Origin: CAYVAR01 sp964449675
Lineage (GTDB): Bacteria; Patescibacteriota; Microgenomatia; UBA10105; UBA927
DNA length: 47,162 nucleotides
Assembly: GCA_964449675.1 (NCBI GenBank)
Contig: CAYVAR010000007.1
Location: 1 to 47,162 of the forward strand
Direction of reading: 5' to 3'
This document shows, piece after piece, positions 23,630-31,762 of this stretch. Position numbers and translations under genes: made by a program. The notes beneath the pieces are model-generated. The model was not told the origin of the DNA, ran no database searches, and saw only the letters and a program-made list of their open reading frames with translations. Each line of letters starts with the position of its first letter. The stretch's first letter is position 1.

Positions 23630-24637
23630 TTAGGGATGCAGTATATCAGGGTCGAGGACGCAGTGGAGCGCCATGTGGTGGGTGTAGGGTACCATACCCC
23701 AGATTGGAGTACTACGATCTCCAGTATCTGTCAGATCAACGAATAAAGGAGCAAGACCTCGATTTTGGAGTATATCTTCGATTTCTCGCATCTTTTCAAC
23801 GCGATGACTCCAAGCACCGGTATTTTCCCCGGCACCTATGGTTGCAAGAAAATGACATCCAGGTTCGATAACTGTAGAAAGCTTTGAGAAAAAACCAGCA
23901 ATGTCATCGTTGAAAAGATGTGGGTCATACCGAAGCATTGTTACAAGTGTATAAGATCTATCGTGATATGAAGGACTTAGGGTATCAAGAGCGTCCATCG
24001 TAAGCATGCGCGTATAGGGATTAAACTGTGGAAACTTTCGACTAAAATGATGAGATAATCCATCGTGTCTTCTTTTTACCTGAGGATTGATATCAACGAG
24101 TGTTATTTCTGATGGTTGATCTAGAGAGTAATTATATGATACAGTTTGTCCGTCGACAGTCATCTTCGGTTGAGCATGAAGTCCAAATATTTCATTGATT
24201 CCTTCTCCTGAACCTAGCGAGAGTTGTCGAATCTGGCTTGGATCAGGTAGTGGTCTTCCCATATACTCAAGAAGCAGACGAACGCGCGCGGTTGTTGCCA
24301 TGTAAAGATGCGCGTTTAGATCATTCCAGTCGTCGTGAGAACGGTTCTTCATCGGTCGAAATGGTATCGCATCCTGATAAAGCGAAGCAGTTGGGTTAGA
24401 GAGGAGAAACGTCAATCCAGACAGTGCAATACATGTGCCCAGGGCATTTGCTTTGAAACGCTGATTACTAGGTGTATCAGTAGGCAACGACACATCGACA
24501 AGCTCCTGGAATCGCGGATCCGTAATAACATCTCTTACCTGGTCAAGCTCCCAATCATAACCTGCGATGAATGCGTAAATATCTTTCCGTTCTGATCCGT
24601 AGAAAGCCTCATATAATCGAGTTAGCTGATCGAGCAT
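23630..24637 (-). CDS. Putative class I SAM-dependent methyltransferase
   Basis: A 335-residue protein. The C-terminal two-thirds resembles a Rossmann methyltransferase: motif I RQLSLGSGEGINEIFG (about residues 137-152), a strand-2 acid in ITLVDINPQVK, MDALDTLSP before strand 4 (YTLVTMLRYDPHLF), and EPGCHFLATIGAGEN for strand 5. The N-terminal 110 residues are helical and unassigned. A TATAAT 7 nt before ATG 24637 indicates a leaderless start. It forms an operon with the 80-residue gene. Substrate unknown. Confidence 0.6.
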   Translation of the reverse strand: MLDQLTRLYEAFYGSERKDIYAFIAGYDWELDQVRDVITDPRFQELVDVSLPTDTPSNQRFKANALGTCIALSGLTFLLSNPTASLYQDAIPFRPMKNRSHDDWNDLNAHLYMATTARVRLLLEYMGRPLPDPSQIRQLSLGSGEGINEIFGLHAQPKMTVDGQTVSYNYSLDQPSEITLVDINPQVKRRHDGLSHHFSRKFPQFNPYTRMLTMDALDTLSPSYHDRSYTLVTMLRYDPHLFNDDIAGFFSKLSTVIEPGCHFLATIGAGENTGAWSHRVEKMREIEDILQNRGLAPLFVDLTDTGDRSTPIWGMVPYTHHMALHCVLDPDILHP

Positions 24638-24644
24638 ATCGTAT

Positions 24645-24650
24645 ATTATA
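24645..24650 (-). promoter_or_regulatory. -10 box of the methyltransferase-like gene
   Basis: Minus strand TATAAT, 7 nt before ATG 24637. Confidence 0.5.
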
Positions 24651-24706
24651 GGGTTTGAGGCTTAAAAACGCGAGTGTTTTTCGTATCTGATACAATAGTC
24701 AGCATT

Positions 24707-24814
24707 ATGATTGATCAATCTCAAATTCGAAATTTCTGTGTAATTGCCCACATTGACCACGCAAATATACACCCGCCGGGTGAAATACGTCTGCACCTGT
24801 TCTTTATACATTAA
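24707..24814 (+). pseudogene. Relic of a lepA head
   Basis: The first 18 codons encode MIDQSQIRNFCVIAHIDH, which matches the LepA start just downstream (QSHIRNFAIIAHIDHGKST). After HIDH the similarity stops abruptly and the frame ends at 24812-24814. A TACAAT box lies 10 nt before the ATG, so the relic keeps its promoter. It is the decapitated start of another lepA copy. Confidence 0.75.
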
Positions 24815-24850
24815 ATCCCGTGGTCTTCTGGCCGTCCGACCTTTCCAGAG

Positions 24851-24908
24851 GTGAAAAACTATTGTTAATCGCGTTGCGACCGCAACGCCAGAAACAATAC
24901 TTTTCACT
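24851..24908. repeat. Long hairpin upstream of lepA
   Basis: GTGAAAAACTATTGTT (24851-24866) pairs with AACAATACTTTTCAC (24894-24908) with small mismatches, and the centre GCGTTGCG/CGCAACGC is perfect. It lies between the lepA head relic and the lepA promoter. Confidence 0.7.
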
Positions 24909-24945
24909 TCAGCGAGGTCTGTTTCTGTTGGGCCTAGAGTCCTGC

Positions 24946-24951
24946 TATAAT
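24946..24951 (+). promoter_or_regulatory. -10 box of lepA, leaderless
   Basis: TATAAT, 6 nt before ATG 24958. Confidence 0.55.
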
Positions 24952-25170
24952 CCTTTTATGCCCGTCCTAAACAACGCTGCAGATAAACAATCCCACATTC
25001 GCAACTTTGCCATTATAGCCCATATAGACCATGGTAAATCCACGCTTGCCGATAGACTTCTTGAGCTTACGGGGACTGTGGAAAAGCGCGACATGCGCGA
25101 ACAGCTTTTGGACAGTAACCCCATCGAGCGCGAGCGGGGAATCACTATAAAGCTGGCACCGGTGAGGATG

Positions 25171-25278
25171 CGCTATAAATATCTAAATTCTAAATCCGAA
25201 TATCTAAACAAATCACAAATTTCAAGCTCTAATGATCCAAATAGTTTAGAAATTAAAAATTAGAAATTAGAAATTGCA
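25171..25278. repeat. Heptamer array with in-frame stop, lepA
   Basis: ATCTAAA/TTCTAAA/CAAATCA-type units lead into AAATTAA, AAATTAG, AAATTAG, AAATTGC. One AAATTAG falls in the phase that reads as a TAG codon (25261-25263). Confidence 0.8.
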
Positions 25279-26000
25279 GAGTCAGAATATATTCTGAATC
25301 TGATCGATACTCCCGGCCATGTAGATTTTACCTACGAAGTCAGTAGAAGCCTTGCTGCTTGCGAAGGAGCGCTTTTGGTCGTCGATGCCACGCAAGGTGT
25401 GCAAGCCCAGACGCTTGCCAATCTTCGCCTTGCGCGTGAACATAATCTGACGATCATTCCGATTATCAATAAGATAGATTTGCCTAATGCACGGGTCAAA
25501 GAGACGCTTAGAGAGCTTTGTAGCTTAGAGTTTAGGGATGAAGAAGTTCTTCTCATTTCTGCAAAGACAGGAAAAAACGTTGAAAAAGTACTCGATGCAA
25601 TCGTTGATCGGATTCCGGAACCGCAAGGCGTTCCGAGTAAACCCCTCCGAGCCTTAGTGTTCTCCTCGCAATACGATATCCATAAAGGGGTGATAGTTTT
25701 TGTTCGATTAGTTGATGGATCGATAGCATTCACGAATGGATCGCAAATAAAAAAACCGCGAATGGACACGAATACAAAAGCGGAAGCTGGGCAGGGCATT
25801 CGGGATGATTCGAGTTTTCCATTCGCGTCACATTCGAAAATTATCTTTATGGCCTCTGGTGCTGAAGTGACGCCTATTGAAGTTGGCTTCTTCAGCCCAC
25901 AGATGGTTTCCTCAAGCGGTCTTCTGACCGGCGAAGTTGGATACATAGCCACAGGCCTGAAAGATATCCGGTTTGCCAAAGTAGGGGACACGATTACAAT

Positions 26001-26077
26001 AGCTCAAAACTCAAATGTCAAAACTCAAAATTTAACTCACAACTCACAACTCATAGCTTACAACTTACAGCCTCTCC
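26001..26077. repeat. Ten-unit heptamer array, lepA
   Basis: AGCTCAA, AACTCAA, ATGTCAA, AACTCAA, AATTTAA, CTCACAA, CTCACAA, CTCATAG, CTTACAA, CTTACAG in unbroken 7-base register. It encodes an Asn/Gln/Thr-rich stretch directly before the conserved PLPGYKEPKPMVF. Confidence 0.85.
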
Positions 26078-26602
26078 CTGGCTATAAAGAGCCCAAACCA
26101 ATGGTTTTTTTGGGACTGTTTCCCATTAATACCGACGAAATCACCCTGGCCCGTGAGGCGATGGAGCGATTACGACTTTCAGACAGCGCATTTACGTTTC
26201 GGCCGATCGCCTCAGCAGCCCTTGGCAATGGCTTTCATTGTGGTTTCTTAGGACTTCTTCATGCTGAAATAGTGCAAGAGCGACTAAGTCGTGAATTTAA
26301 CCTCAATATGATTGCAACAGCTCCAAGTGTTGAGTATCGGGTTAAAACAAAACAAGGAATACGGCCTGCTAAAATCCTTCAAAATCCTCTAAATTCCTTT
26401 AAAGAAGATGTTAATTGGCTCGTGATCCAATCTGCCTCTGAATACCCGGATCCGAGTTTTATTGAAGAGGTGAAAGAACCTATGATGAATGTAACTGTCC
26501 TTAGCCCTAAGCGCTATGTTGGATCTATTATGCAGCTTGCTCAGGAAAAACGGGGTGAATATATTGACCTTCGGTATCTAGCTGGCCCGTCCCAAAGCGA
26601 TA

Positions 26603-26622
26603 ATCAAGGCCAGGCCTCGGAT
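26603..26622. repeat. REP-like palindrome inside lepA
   Basis: ATCAAGGCC-A-GGCCTCGGAT encodes NQGQASD in the middle of LepA. Same core as the palindromes around RAYT 1. Confidence 0.7.
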
Positions 26623-27145
26623 AGCTTGGTAGAGCTTTCTTATCTCATACCTTTATCGGAAATGATTATAGACTTTTTTGATCGGCTCAAAAGCATTACC
26701 GAAGGCTACGCGAGCCTTGACTATGAATTTTTTGAGTATCAGAAAGTCGATGTTGTCAAAGTAGATATACTGGTGAATAAAGAGAAAGTAGATGCGTTAT
26801 CATTTTTAGTAGTCAAAGATCAGGCGCTCTATCGGTCCCGGCAGATTGTTGAGCGACTCGCCGAAGTGATACCGCGCCAGCAGTTTTTGATTCCAATACA
26901 AGGAGCAATTGGCGGGCAAGTCATCGCCCGAGCCAATGTTAAAGCATTTCGTAAAGATGTTACCCAAAAGCTCTACGGCGGCGATAGGACGCGTAAAGAT
27001 AAACTTTTGGATAAACAGAAAAAAGGCAAGGCGAAGATGAAGATAATCGGCCGTGTAGAAATCCCTCAATCAGCATTTTTCGACGTGCTCCGTCGTTCTT
27101 CTTGAAGATCAATATATTCAATTTGCGCGTATTTTAAACCTATAG

Positions 27146-27151
27146 TATAAT
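27146..27151 (+). promoter_or_regulatory. -10 box of the helical-repeat gene
   Basis: TATAAT, 36 nt before ATG 27188. Confidence 0.4.
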
Positions 27152-27187
27152 ACGCTAAACCATTGCCTGTGTTTTCGCGTTTGTACT

Positions 27188-28939
27188 ATGAGAGAAACTA
27201 TTCAAATTGAGCCAGAAGCAAGGGATATTTTGCTGCCAATGGTCACAGAAAAAATTGGTCAATTTGATAATACTACGGTTTTTCTCGACACCCCACTCTT
27301 GGGAGTTGGAAATTCAGATTTAAGATGGGACCTTGATAGTATTGCGAGGCTTGCTCAAGCGGCCCAACTGCTTGACATTAACCCGGAATATTGGGCTGCT
27401 GCGGTAGCTGTGCGAAAGGAGCAAGCTGAAACAGAAGCCATCGACCGGGAAGATCCGCTTACCGCTATTGAAATTCGCGAAGAATATATACGATACCTTT
27501 GCGATTTAGGAAATTTTCAACAAGCAATAAAACTCGCCAGCGTGGTCACTGATGGTATCATAGCAGCATCGGTTCAACATGGCACTTTTGATCATTCAGA
27601 TGAACTCAACCGTCGTGCGAGTATATCTGTCCAGAAAAGAATAACCCTTAAACCAGGACAAATATATCGAGATATTGCTCATGCACTTGTTGAGAATGGG
27701 TTTCTAGAAAAAGCAATAGAGCTTACGGCGTTGCCTGAAATGGCAATGCATGTCCATGCTATTGCGTATGTGCTCATCAAGCATCACCTGTCCCATGGTA
27801 ATACTTCAGGAATTTTAGCAATTATTGATCAAGCAGAAGATGTATTTCAAGCGTTCTCTTCAGATCTTTGGCAGCGTATACACTGGAACCGCGTAAGGAA
27901 TTATGCGTATAACGCGTTGGGGCTACTTGCGATACAATCAGGATCTATTAAGGAAGCACTCAGCCATATCGCGAGTGTCTCTTATCGAATACTTCGAATA
28001 GATTATGCAATCGATGCTATGGATGGGTTAGTGGTTGACGCGAACTATAAAGGGGTTTCTGTGATGGCAGAGGCTATTTTCGGTGAGATTGCCGAGGGTT
28101 ATTCCACTGTCATAGAAATGCCTCAGGATGCAACTTTTAGTTTATCAGATGAAGCGATATCACCACAAAATGCAGCAGAACGGTTAGCCAAGCTTTCCCT
28201 CACCCTTTCAAAAAGTGGTCAATATTCAGATCTCGTTGATCGATGTCTTTGGGGTATACATGGTGATAACACGGTTGGACTTTTTCAAGCAATTGAAGAT
28301 ACAGATGAATTCGTTCGGCCATATCTTTTTACCAAAGTATTTGAAGTTTTTGCAGCACGAGATGACTTTGATGGCCTTGCCCATTACTATGGTGAATGCT
28401 GTTTAGCTTATCCCGCAAGAGCTAATGACTTTCATCGTGCATATGCTCTTCTTTTGGCGCAGCGGGATGAAGATGAAGCTCGTCGTATTGTATCCCAGAT
28501 AGATACTACCCAAGACCGTGCAAAAGCATTTGGACACCTTGTCCTTGCAGTGCTTGACTCAAGAAATCTGCTAGCGTGGTCATCGTATATAGATGAGTTA
28601 AAAACTTTAGAAGATCATGTAATTGGCACGGATGACGAATGGGATCTTGATGATTTAGATATGGATGGTGGACCGTCAGATGAGATTGGACTACAAAAAC
28701 AGGAAGTATCATTTGGATCCTTTGCAGTAGGCTATAATCTGGAAGAAGGAGAATATAAACCGTCTTTACCATGGATATTGAGGAATATTGCCATCATAGC
28801 CCTTAGAAGAGGTGAGTGGGAAGTATTTCGGCAGATTCTCTTCCATCCTTACTGTACTAATTATTATGCTGTCGACCTTGTATCAGAGGTAGCTCGTGCA
28901 CTTAATCCAGCCAATTCCTTTCCGAAGAGCCACTCATAA
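27188..28939 (+). CDS. Large alpha-helical-repeat protein
   Basis: A 583-residue soluble protein predicted mostly helical. Pairs of helices such as YIRYLCDLGNFQQAIKLASV, IAHALVENGFLEKAIELTAL and LGLLAIQSGSIKEALSHIAS have the A-helix/B-helix spacing of TPR or Sel1-type repeats (about residues 95-420). An acidic linker (DDEWDLDDLDMDGGPSDE) precedes a short C-terminal helical part. Such proteins are usually scaffolds. It follows lepA by 82 bp but has its own TATAAT. Together with the active lepA it fills the space between the head and tail relics of another lepA copy, so the two genes may have arrived together. Confidence 0.65.
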   Translation: MRETIQIEPEARDILLPMVTEKIGQFDNTTVFLDTPLLGVGNSDLRWDLDSIARLAQAAQLLDINPEYWAAAVAVRKEQAETEAIDREDPLTAIEIREEYIRYLCDLGNFQQAIKLASVVTDGIIAASVQHGTFDHSDELNRRASISVQKRITLKPGQIYRDIAHALVENGFLEKAIELTALPEMAMHVHAIAYVLIKHHLSHGNTSGILAIIDQAEDVFQAFSSDLWQRIHWNRVRNYAYNALGLLAIQSGSIKEALSHIASVSYRILRIDYAIDAMDGLVVDANYKGVSVMAEAIFGEIAEGYSTVIEMPQDATFSLSDEAISPQNAAERLAKLSLTLSKSGQYSDLVDRCLWGIHGDNTVGLFQAIEDTDEFVRPYLFTKVFEVFAARDDFDGLAHYYGECCLAYPARANDFHRAYALLLAQRDEDEARRIVSQIDTTQDRAKAFGHLVLAVLDSRNLLAWSSYIDELKTLEDHVIGTDDEWDLDDLDMDGGPSDEIGLQKQEVSFGSFAVGYNLEEGEYKPSLPWILRNIAIIALRRGEWEVFRQILFHPYCTNYYAVDLVSEVARALNPANSFPKSHS

Positions 28940-28976
28940 ACAGAGCGATTCAAGGCATAGTCGTAATGCATTTTCT

Positions 28977-29117
28977 ATCCAAAAGCTTTATGGTGGAGAC
29001 CGTACACGTAAAGATAAACTGCTTGATAAACAGAAGAAAGGCAAGGAGAAGATGAAGCGAATCGGTTCAGTGGAAATCCCTCAGTCAGCGTTTTTTGAAG
29101 TACTCAAGCGTAGCTAA
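28977..29117 (+). pseudogene. Relic of a lepA tail (second copy)
   Basis: Forty-six codons encode IQKLYGGDRTRKDKLLDKQK, then KGKEKMKRIGSVEIPQSAFF, then EVLKRS and TAA. They match the intact LepA end (KLYGGDRTRKDKLLDKQKKG ... EIPQSAFFDVLRRSS) with several substitutions and different codons. No in-frame LepA sequence precedes it. Confidence 0.85.
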
Positions 29118-29126
29118 TATGCTCTA

Positions 29127-29149
29127 CGTGCAAGGTCCGACCTTACAAG
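29127..29149. repeat. REP palindrome family B downstream of RAYT 2
   Basis: CGTGCAAGGTC-C-GACCTTACAAG, imperfect by two positions. The TAA stop codon of RAYT 2 (29145-29143) lies inside it. Confidence 0.8.
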
Positions 29150-29829
29150 TCTTCTAAAATAAGACTTCCGAGAAATTCTTCACTGTCTTGTGCAAATTTT
29201 TCTACAAAGTCTTGGTAAGAATTTACCTTACTCAATATGGGTATGGTTCCCGTACCAAAAAATGAGAGAACAAATTCAGGTTTTACCCACTGCGCATGTT
29301 TTTTTCCCAGATAGTAAGCATAACTAGAGTATGCATCAATTAGGTTGTCAGTATATTCACTGGGGTTAAGGTGAATGTATCGAGTTAGGTGCAGAAGATA
29401 TGGTTCTTCATTGACAAGTACTGCTTTATATTTACTCTGAAAGAGTGGGCCGACACGTTTATATTTTTTATTGAAGTAAATTGAGTAGCGTGTCGTTATC
29501 GATTGCATGAATTCCTTGATTGAACGATCTATACTTTGTTTAATTAGCAGATGGAAATGGTTAGACATAAGGACAAATGCTAATAATTCAATTGTTGTGG
29601 AGAAATTTTTAGGCTTTCTGTGCCATACTTGCAAGGTCGGACCTTGCAAGTATGTTGTAGCTACGGTTTTTTTGAGATCTGGTTGAGGTGAAAGCGCGTC
29701 CTTCAATATTTTTAAGAAGACAGCGTAGTCTTGATCCTCGAGGAATATTTTTCTTTTTTCGACACCACGATTATAAATGTGGTAAACGCTGTCTGCAGCG
29801 TAGATTTTAACGACATTTCTGCCCGGCAT
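29143..29829 (-). CDS. REP-associated tyrosine transposase (RAYT 2)
   Basis: A 228-residue Y1 transposase of the same family as RAYT 1: VYHIYNRGVEKRKIF, MSNHFHLLI (metal-binding HxH), YFNKKYKRVGPLFQSKYKAV and YIHLNPSEY. It is flanked by palindrome family B (29843-29865 upstream, 29127-29149 downstream). It also carries a perfect 31-bp family B palindrome in frame (29624-29654, encoding TYLQGPTLQVWH). The downstream palindrome supplies its stop codon. The family B palindrome differs from family A next to RAYT 1, which suggests each transposase has its own substrate. The gene lies between two lepA tail relics. Confidence 0.88.
   Translation of the reverse strand: MPGRNVVKIYAADSVYHIYNRGVEKRKIFLEDQDYAVFLKILKDALSPQPDLKKTVATTYLQGPTLQVWHRKPKNFSTTIELLAFVLMSNHFHLLIKQSIDRSIKEFMQSITTRYSIYFNKKYKRVGPLFQSKYKAVLVNEEPYLLHLTRYIHLNPSEYTDNLIDAYSSYAYYLGKKHAQWVKPEFVLSFFGTGTIPILSKVNSYQDFVEKFAQDSEEFLGSLILEDL
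29624..29654. repeat. REP palindrome family B inside RAYT 2
   Basis: CATACTTGCAAGGTC-G-GACCTTGCAAGTATG, a perfect 31-bp palindrome in the variable segment before the HxH motif. Confidence 0.9.
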
Positions 29830-29842
29830 GTTTTGAGTATAA

Positions 29843-29865
29843 CTTGTAAGGTCGGACCTTACAAG
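29843..29865. repeat. REP palindrome family B upstream of RAYT 2
   Basis: CTTGTAAGGTC-G-GACCTTACAAG, a perfect 23-bp palindrome 13 bp before the start codon of the minus-strand RAYT. Confidence 0.9.
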
Positions 29866-29866
29866 A

Positions 29867-29902
29867 GTAAGATTTCCTCAGTCAGCTTTTTTTCAAATAT
29901 AG
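29867..29902 (+). pseudogene. Short relic of a lepA tail (third copy)
   Basis: VRFPQSAFFQI and TAG match EIPQSAFFEVLKRS. The DNA CCTCAGTCAGC is identical to that in the second tail at 29082. The two tails flank RAYT 2 as direct repeats. Confidence 0.6.
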
Positions 29903-29937
29903 CAACGAACGTTCTTAACGAGCGTAGGATTTTGTTG

Positions 29938-29943
29938 TACAAT
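29938..29943 (+). promoter_or_regulatory. -10 box of the JAMM gene, leaderless
   Basis: TACAAT, 6 nt before ATG 29950. Confidence 0.5.
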
Positions 29944-29949
29944 ACCGGT

Positions 29950-31044
29950 ATGGTCGCTGATGCACTCTTAGACAATGCTCCAAAAGTCTTGGAGCTTAAT
30001 GATAGGGAAAATCTCAAGCGACTTTTTTCTGGTTGGGCAACTCAACATGGATTTAGTCTCGTTTCATCAGAAAAGTAGGAAGAGGAAATAGAATCCGGTG
30101 GAAGGGTAAGCTTTGAAGCACCCTTTCTTGGCTTTCTCACTGATCCTCCAGACGATACAGAGTGGTCACCTGGGATTGACGAAACCCATCAAGGAATTCT
30201 CGTAGCAAGAGACGTACTACCCGCAGCAATAAATAATCTCCATCAAAGATCCTATGAAAGAGGGGAGTTTGTTGAGTCAGGTGGCATGCTTTTTGGCGTA
30301 CGATGTATCGACATGGAGGGCAGATCCTACTCTACAGCACATATGTATTTACCGCTTCCGAAAGGTGCACAAGCTACATCAGGATCAATACAATTTACCG
30401 CAAGTTCACTGAGAGATATTCAGCGAGCTGTTGATTTTGCAAGAGCCAAGTACAACTTGAATGATGTTGTAGCGACTGGATGGATTCATTCACATCCAGG
30501 AATTGCATATGAGTCTCCTTGGGACACAGAAGCACATAAAACTGGTTCAGGTGGAGGTGGTAATTTTTATGGCATAGTCATTGGCAATGAGCTTCTTGGT
30601 AAAGGACTTCCGGCAGGACAAGAAAACACCGCAGGCCTTAGACAGGAAATTAACGATCGCCAGCTCCATGTCATTACCTCTAACCAACAACCCGGATCCC
30701 TTGGACTAGCTAATCGAGTCGCAATGGCTGAAACATATCTTGGTAAAAATACCCTTGATGCAGCAGAACTTCCGTACGTACTTCATCCAGCAGGAAGTGG
30801 AGAATCGACAGAGCGTGGGGCTCAATCAAATCAAGTCCCGATTGTCATCACACGAGAAGTACACGAAACGCGATCGTCTGGGTCTGTCAGGGTTGAGCTT
30901 GTTGACCGTCAGGATGACGCGCATGGACCCGATATTATTCTAACTTTTGATGATCTCCAGGAAGTACGTATAGAAATTGCAGATATAGATCAACGTAATC
31001 TTCAACAAGTTCTTGATTGGCTTAAAAATATATTTGGTTTTTGA
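29950..31044 (+). pseudogene. JAMM (Mov34/MPN-type) metallopeptidase gene with one in-frame TAG
   Basis: The frame from ATG 29950 to 31044 is open except for TAG at 30076-30078. After the stop it continues EEEIESGGRVSFEAPFLGFL and reaches the intact metallopeptidase domain. The JAMM zinc site is clear: GWIHSHPGIAYESPWD gives His-180, His-182, Ser-189 and Asp-192, and the partner Glu lies in VESGGMLFG. Such enzymes cleave isopeptide or peptide bonds, often of ubiquitin-like proteins. The C-terminal 90 residues form a separate beta-rich domain. Internal starts (for example ATG 30286) would drop the catalytic Glu, so a functional product needs the upstream part. The stop may be a real nonsense mutation or a consensus error. 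Confidence 0.75.
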
Positions 31045-31049
31045 TGGAA

Positions 31050-31760
31050 TTAAATAACTCGACGGTGAAAAAATTTTCCCATTAGGTCAATCAGAAGTCG
31101 TAGTAGTAGCAGTAATAGGACATTGAGTGCTAAAACGATGCCGATACTGCCAACGAGGGAGAATACGATGGTATTAGTTACTTCAAGTGCTTGTCCAGTC
31201 AACATAAATCGGATTCCAGCAAAATAAGCGGCACCTACTAAGATGCCTATCGTTATGAGAAATGGCAGAAATCCTTTAAGATCTTCTGGGGAAGAGAACA
31301 TAGAATTTGATATCGCAAAAATCAAATACATTAAGACGATTGTTAAAATTGTTATATTGCCTGCCCTGAGCCAAGTCGAAGGGTTGAATTGTTGAAATAC
31401 GATATACGATAATGCGACAAGAGTTGTCAGTCCGACAAATAAAGGCGCGAGGCCGATAGCGTAGCGGCGGAAGACGTCGGTTTTCGCTATCTGGACGCTT
31501 CCGGTTTTGATATCCGCCTCTTCAATGCTTTCCGGCACAAGGGTGAGTTTGCCAGTTCGTACCCCTAATATTTCTGCGGTAAATAGATGGGCCAATTCGT
31601 GAACAATTGTGCCGGGGAAAAGGATTACCGTGACAATCGATACTGCTATTGACCGGTGACGAAATAAAAGGAGAAAGAAGGTAAATAGTTTTTGGGTGAC
31701 TACTCGAGAAATAAAATAAAGTCCACCAAGTTCAACGAGGAATCCAAGGAGATATATCAT
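31050..31760 (-). CDS. M50-like membrane metallopeptidase
   Basis: A 236-residue multi-pass membrane protein. Helix 2 carries HELAH (about residues 53-57) in PGTIVHELAHLFTAEILGVR, the zinc-binding motif of site-2-protease-like M50 enzymes. The second conserved motif (NxxPxxxxDG) is not evident, so it may be a distant relative. I start it at ATG 31760, 2 nt after the stop of the upstream gene; the longer frame would overlap that gene. It is co-transcribed with the disordered membrane-anchored protein, which is a possible substrate or partner. Its stop is 5 nt from that of the convergent JAMM gene. Confidence 0.7.
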   Translation of the reverse strand: MIYLLGFLVELGGLYFISRVVTQKLFTFFLLLFRHRSIAVSIVTVILFPGTIVHELAHLFTAEILGVRTGKLTLVPESIEEADIKTGSVQIAKTDVFRRYAIGLAPLFVGLTTLVALSYIVFQQFNPSTWLRAGNITILTIVLMYLIFAISNSMFSSPEDLKGFLPFLITIGILVGAAYFAGIRFMLTGQALEVTNTIVFSLVGSIGIVLALNVLLLLLLRLLIDLMGKFFHRRVI

Positions 31761-31762
31761 AT

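Larger units (their letters stand above)
24958..27105 (+). pseudogene. lepA: Elongation factor 4 gene with one in-frame TAG
   Basis: LepA (EF4) is a ribosome-associated GTPase that back-translocates stalled ribosomes. Visible motifs are P-loop AHIDHGKST (about residues 18-26), GITIK, DTPGHVDF, NKID, and the C-terminal domain with IPQSAFFDVLRRSS. The frame from ATG 24958 to TGA 27105 is continuous except for a TAG at 25261-25263, before the DTPGH motif. The TAG lies in an inserted array of AAATTAG-type heptamers that separates MRYK from the ILNLIDTPG strand. Further insertions are at 25735-25860, 26001-26077 (heptamers) and 26603-26622 (REP-like). Either the array created a nonsense codon, or the consensus is wrong, or the stop is read through. 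Confidence 0.85.

Noticed and set aside
24958..31044. Recoding of TAG as a sense codon
   Set aside because: Other genes here end in TAG (comEC parts at 7053 and 8068, PCMT paralogue 2 at 22664), and a TAA interruption also exists, so a general reassignment is not supported.
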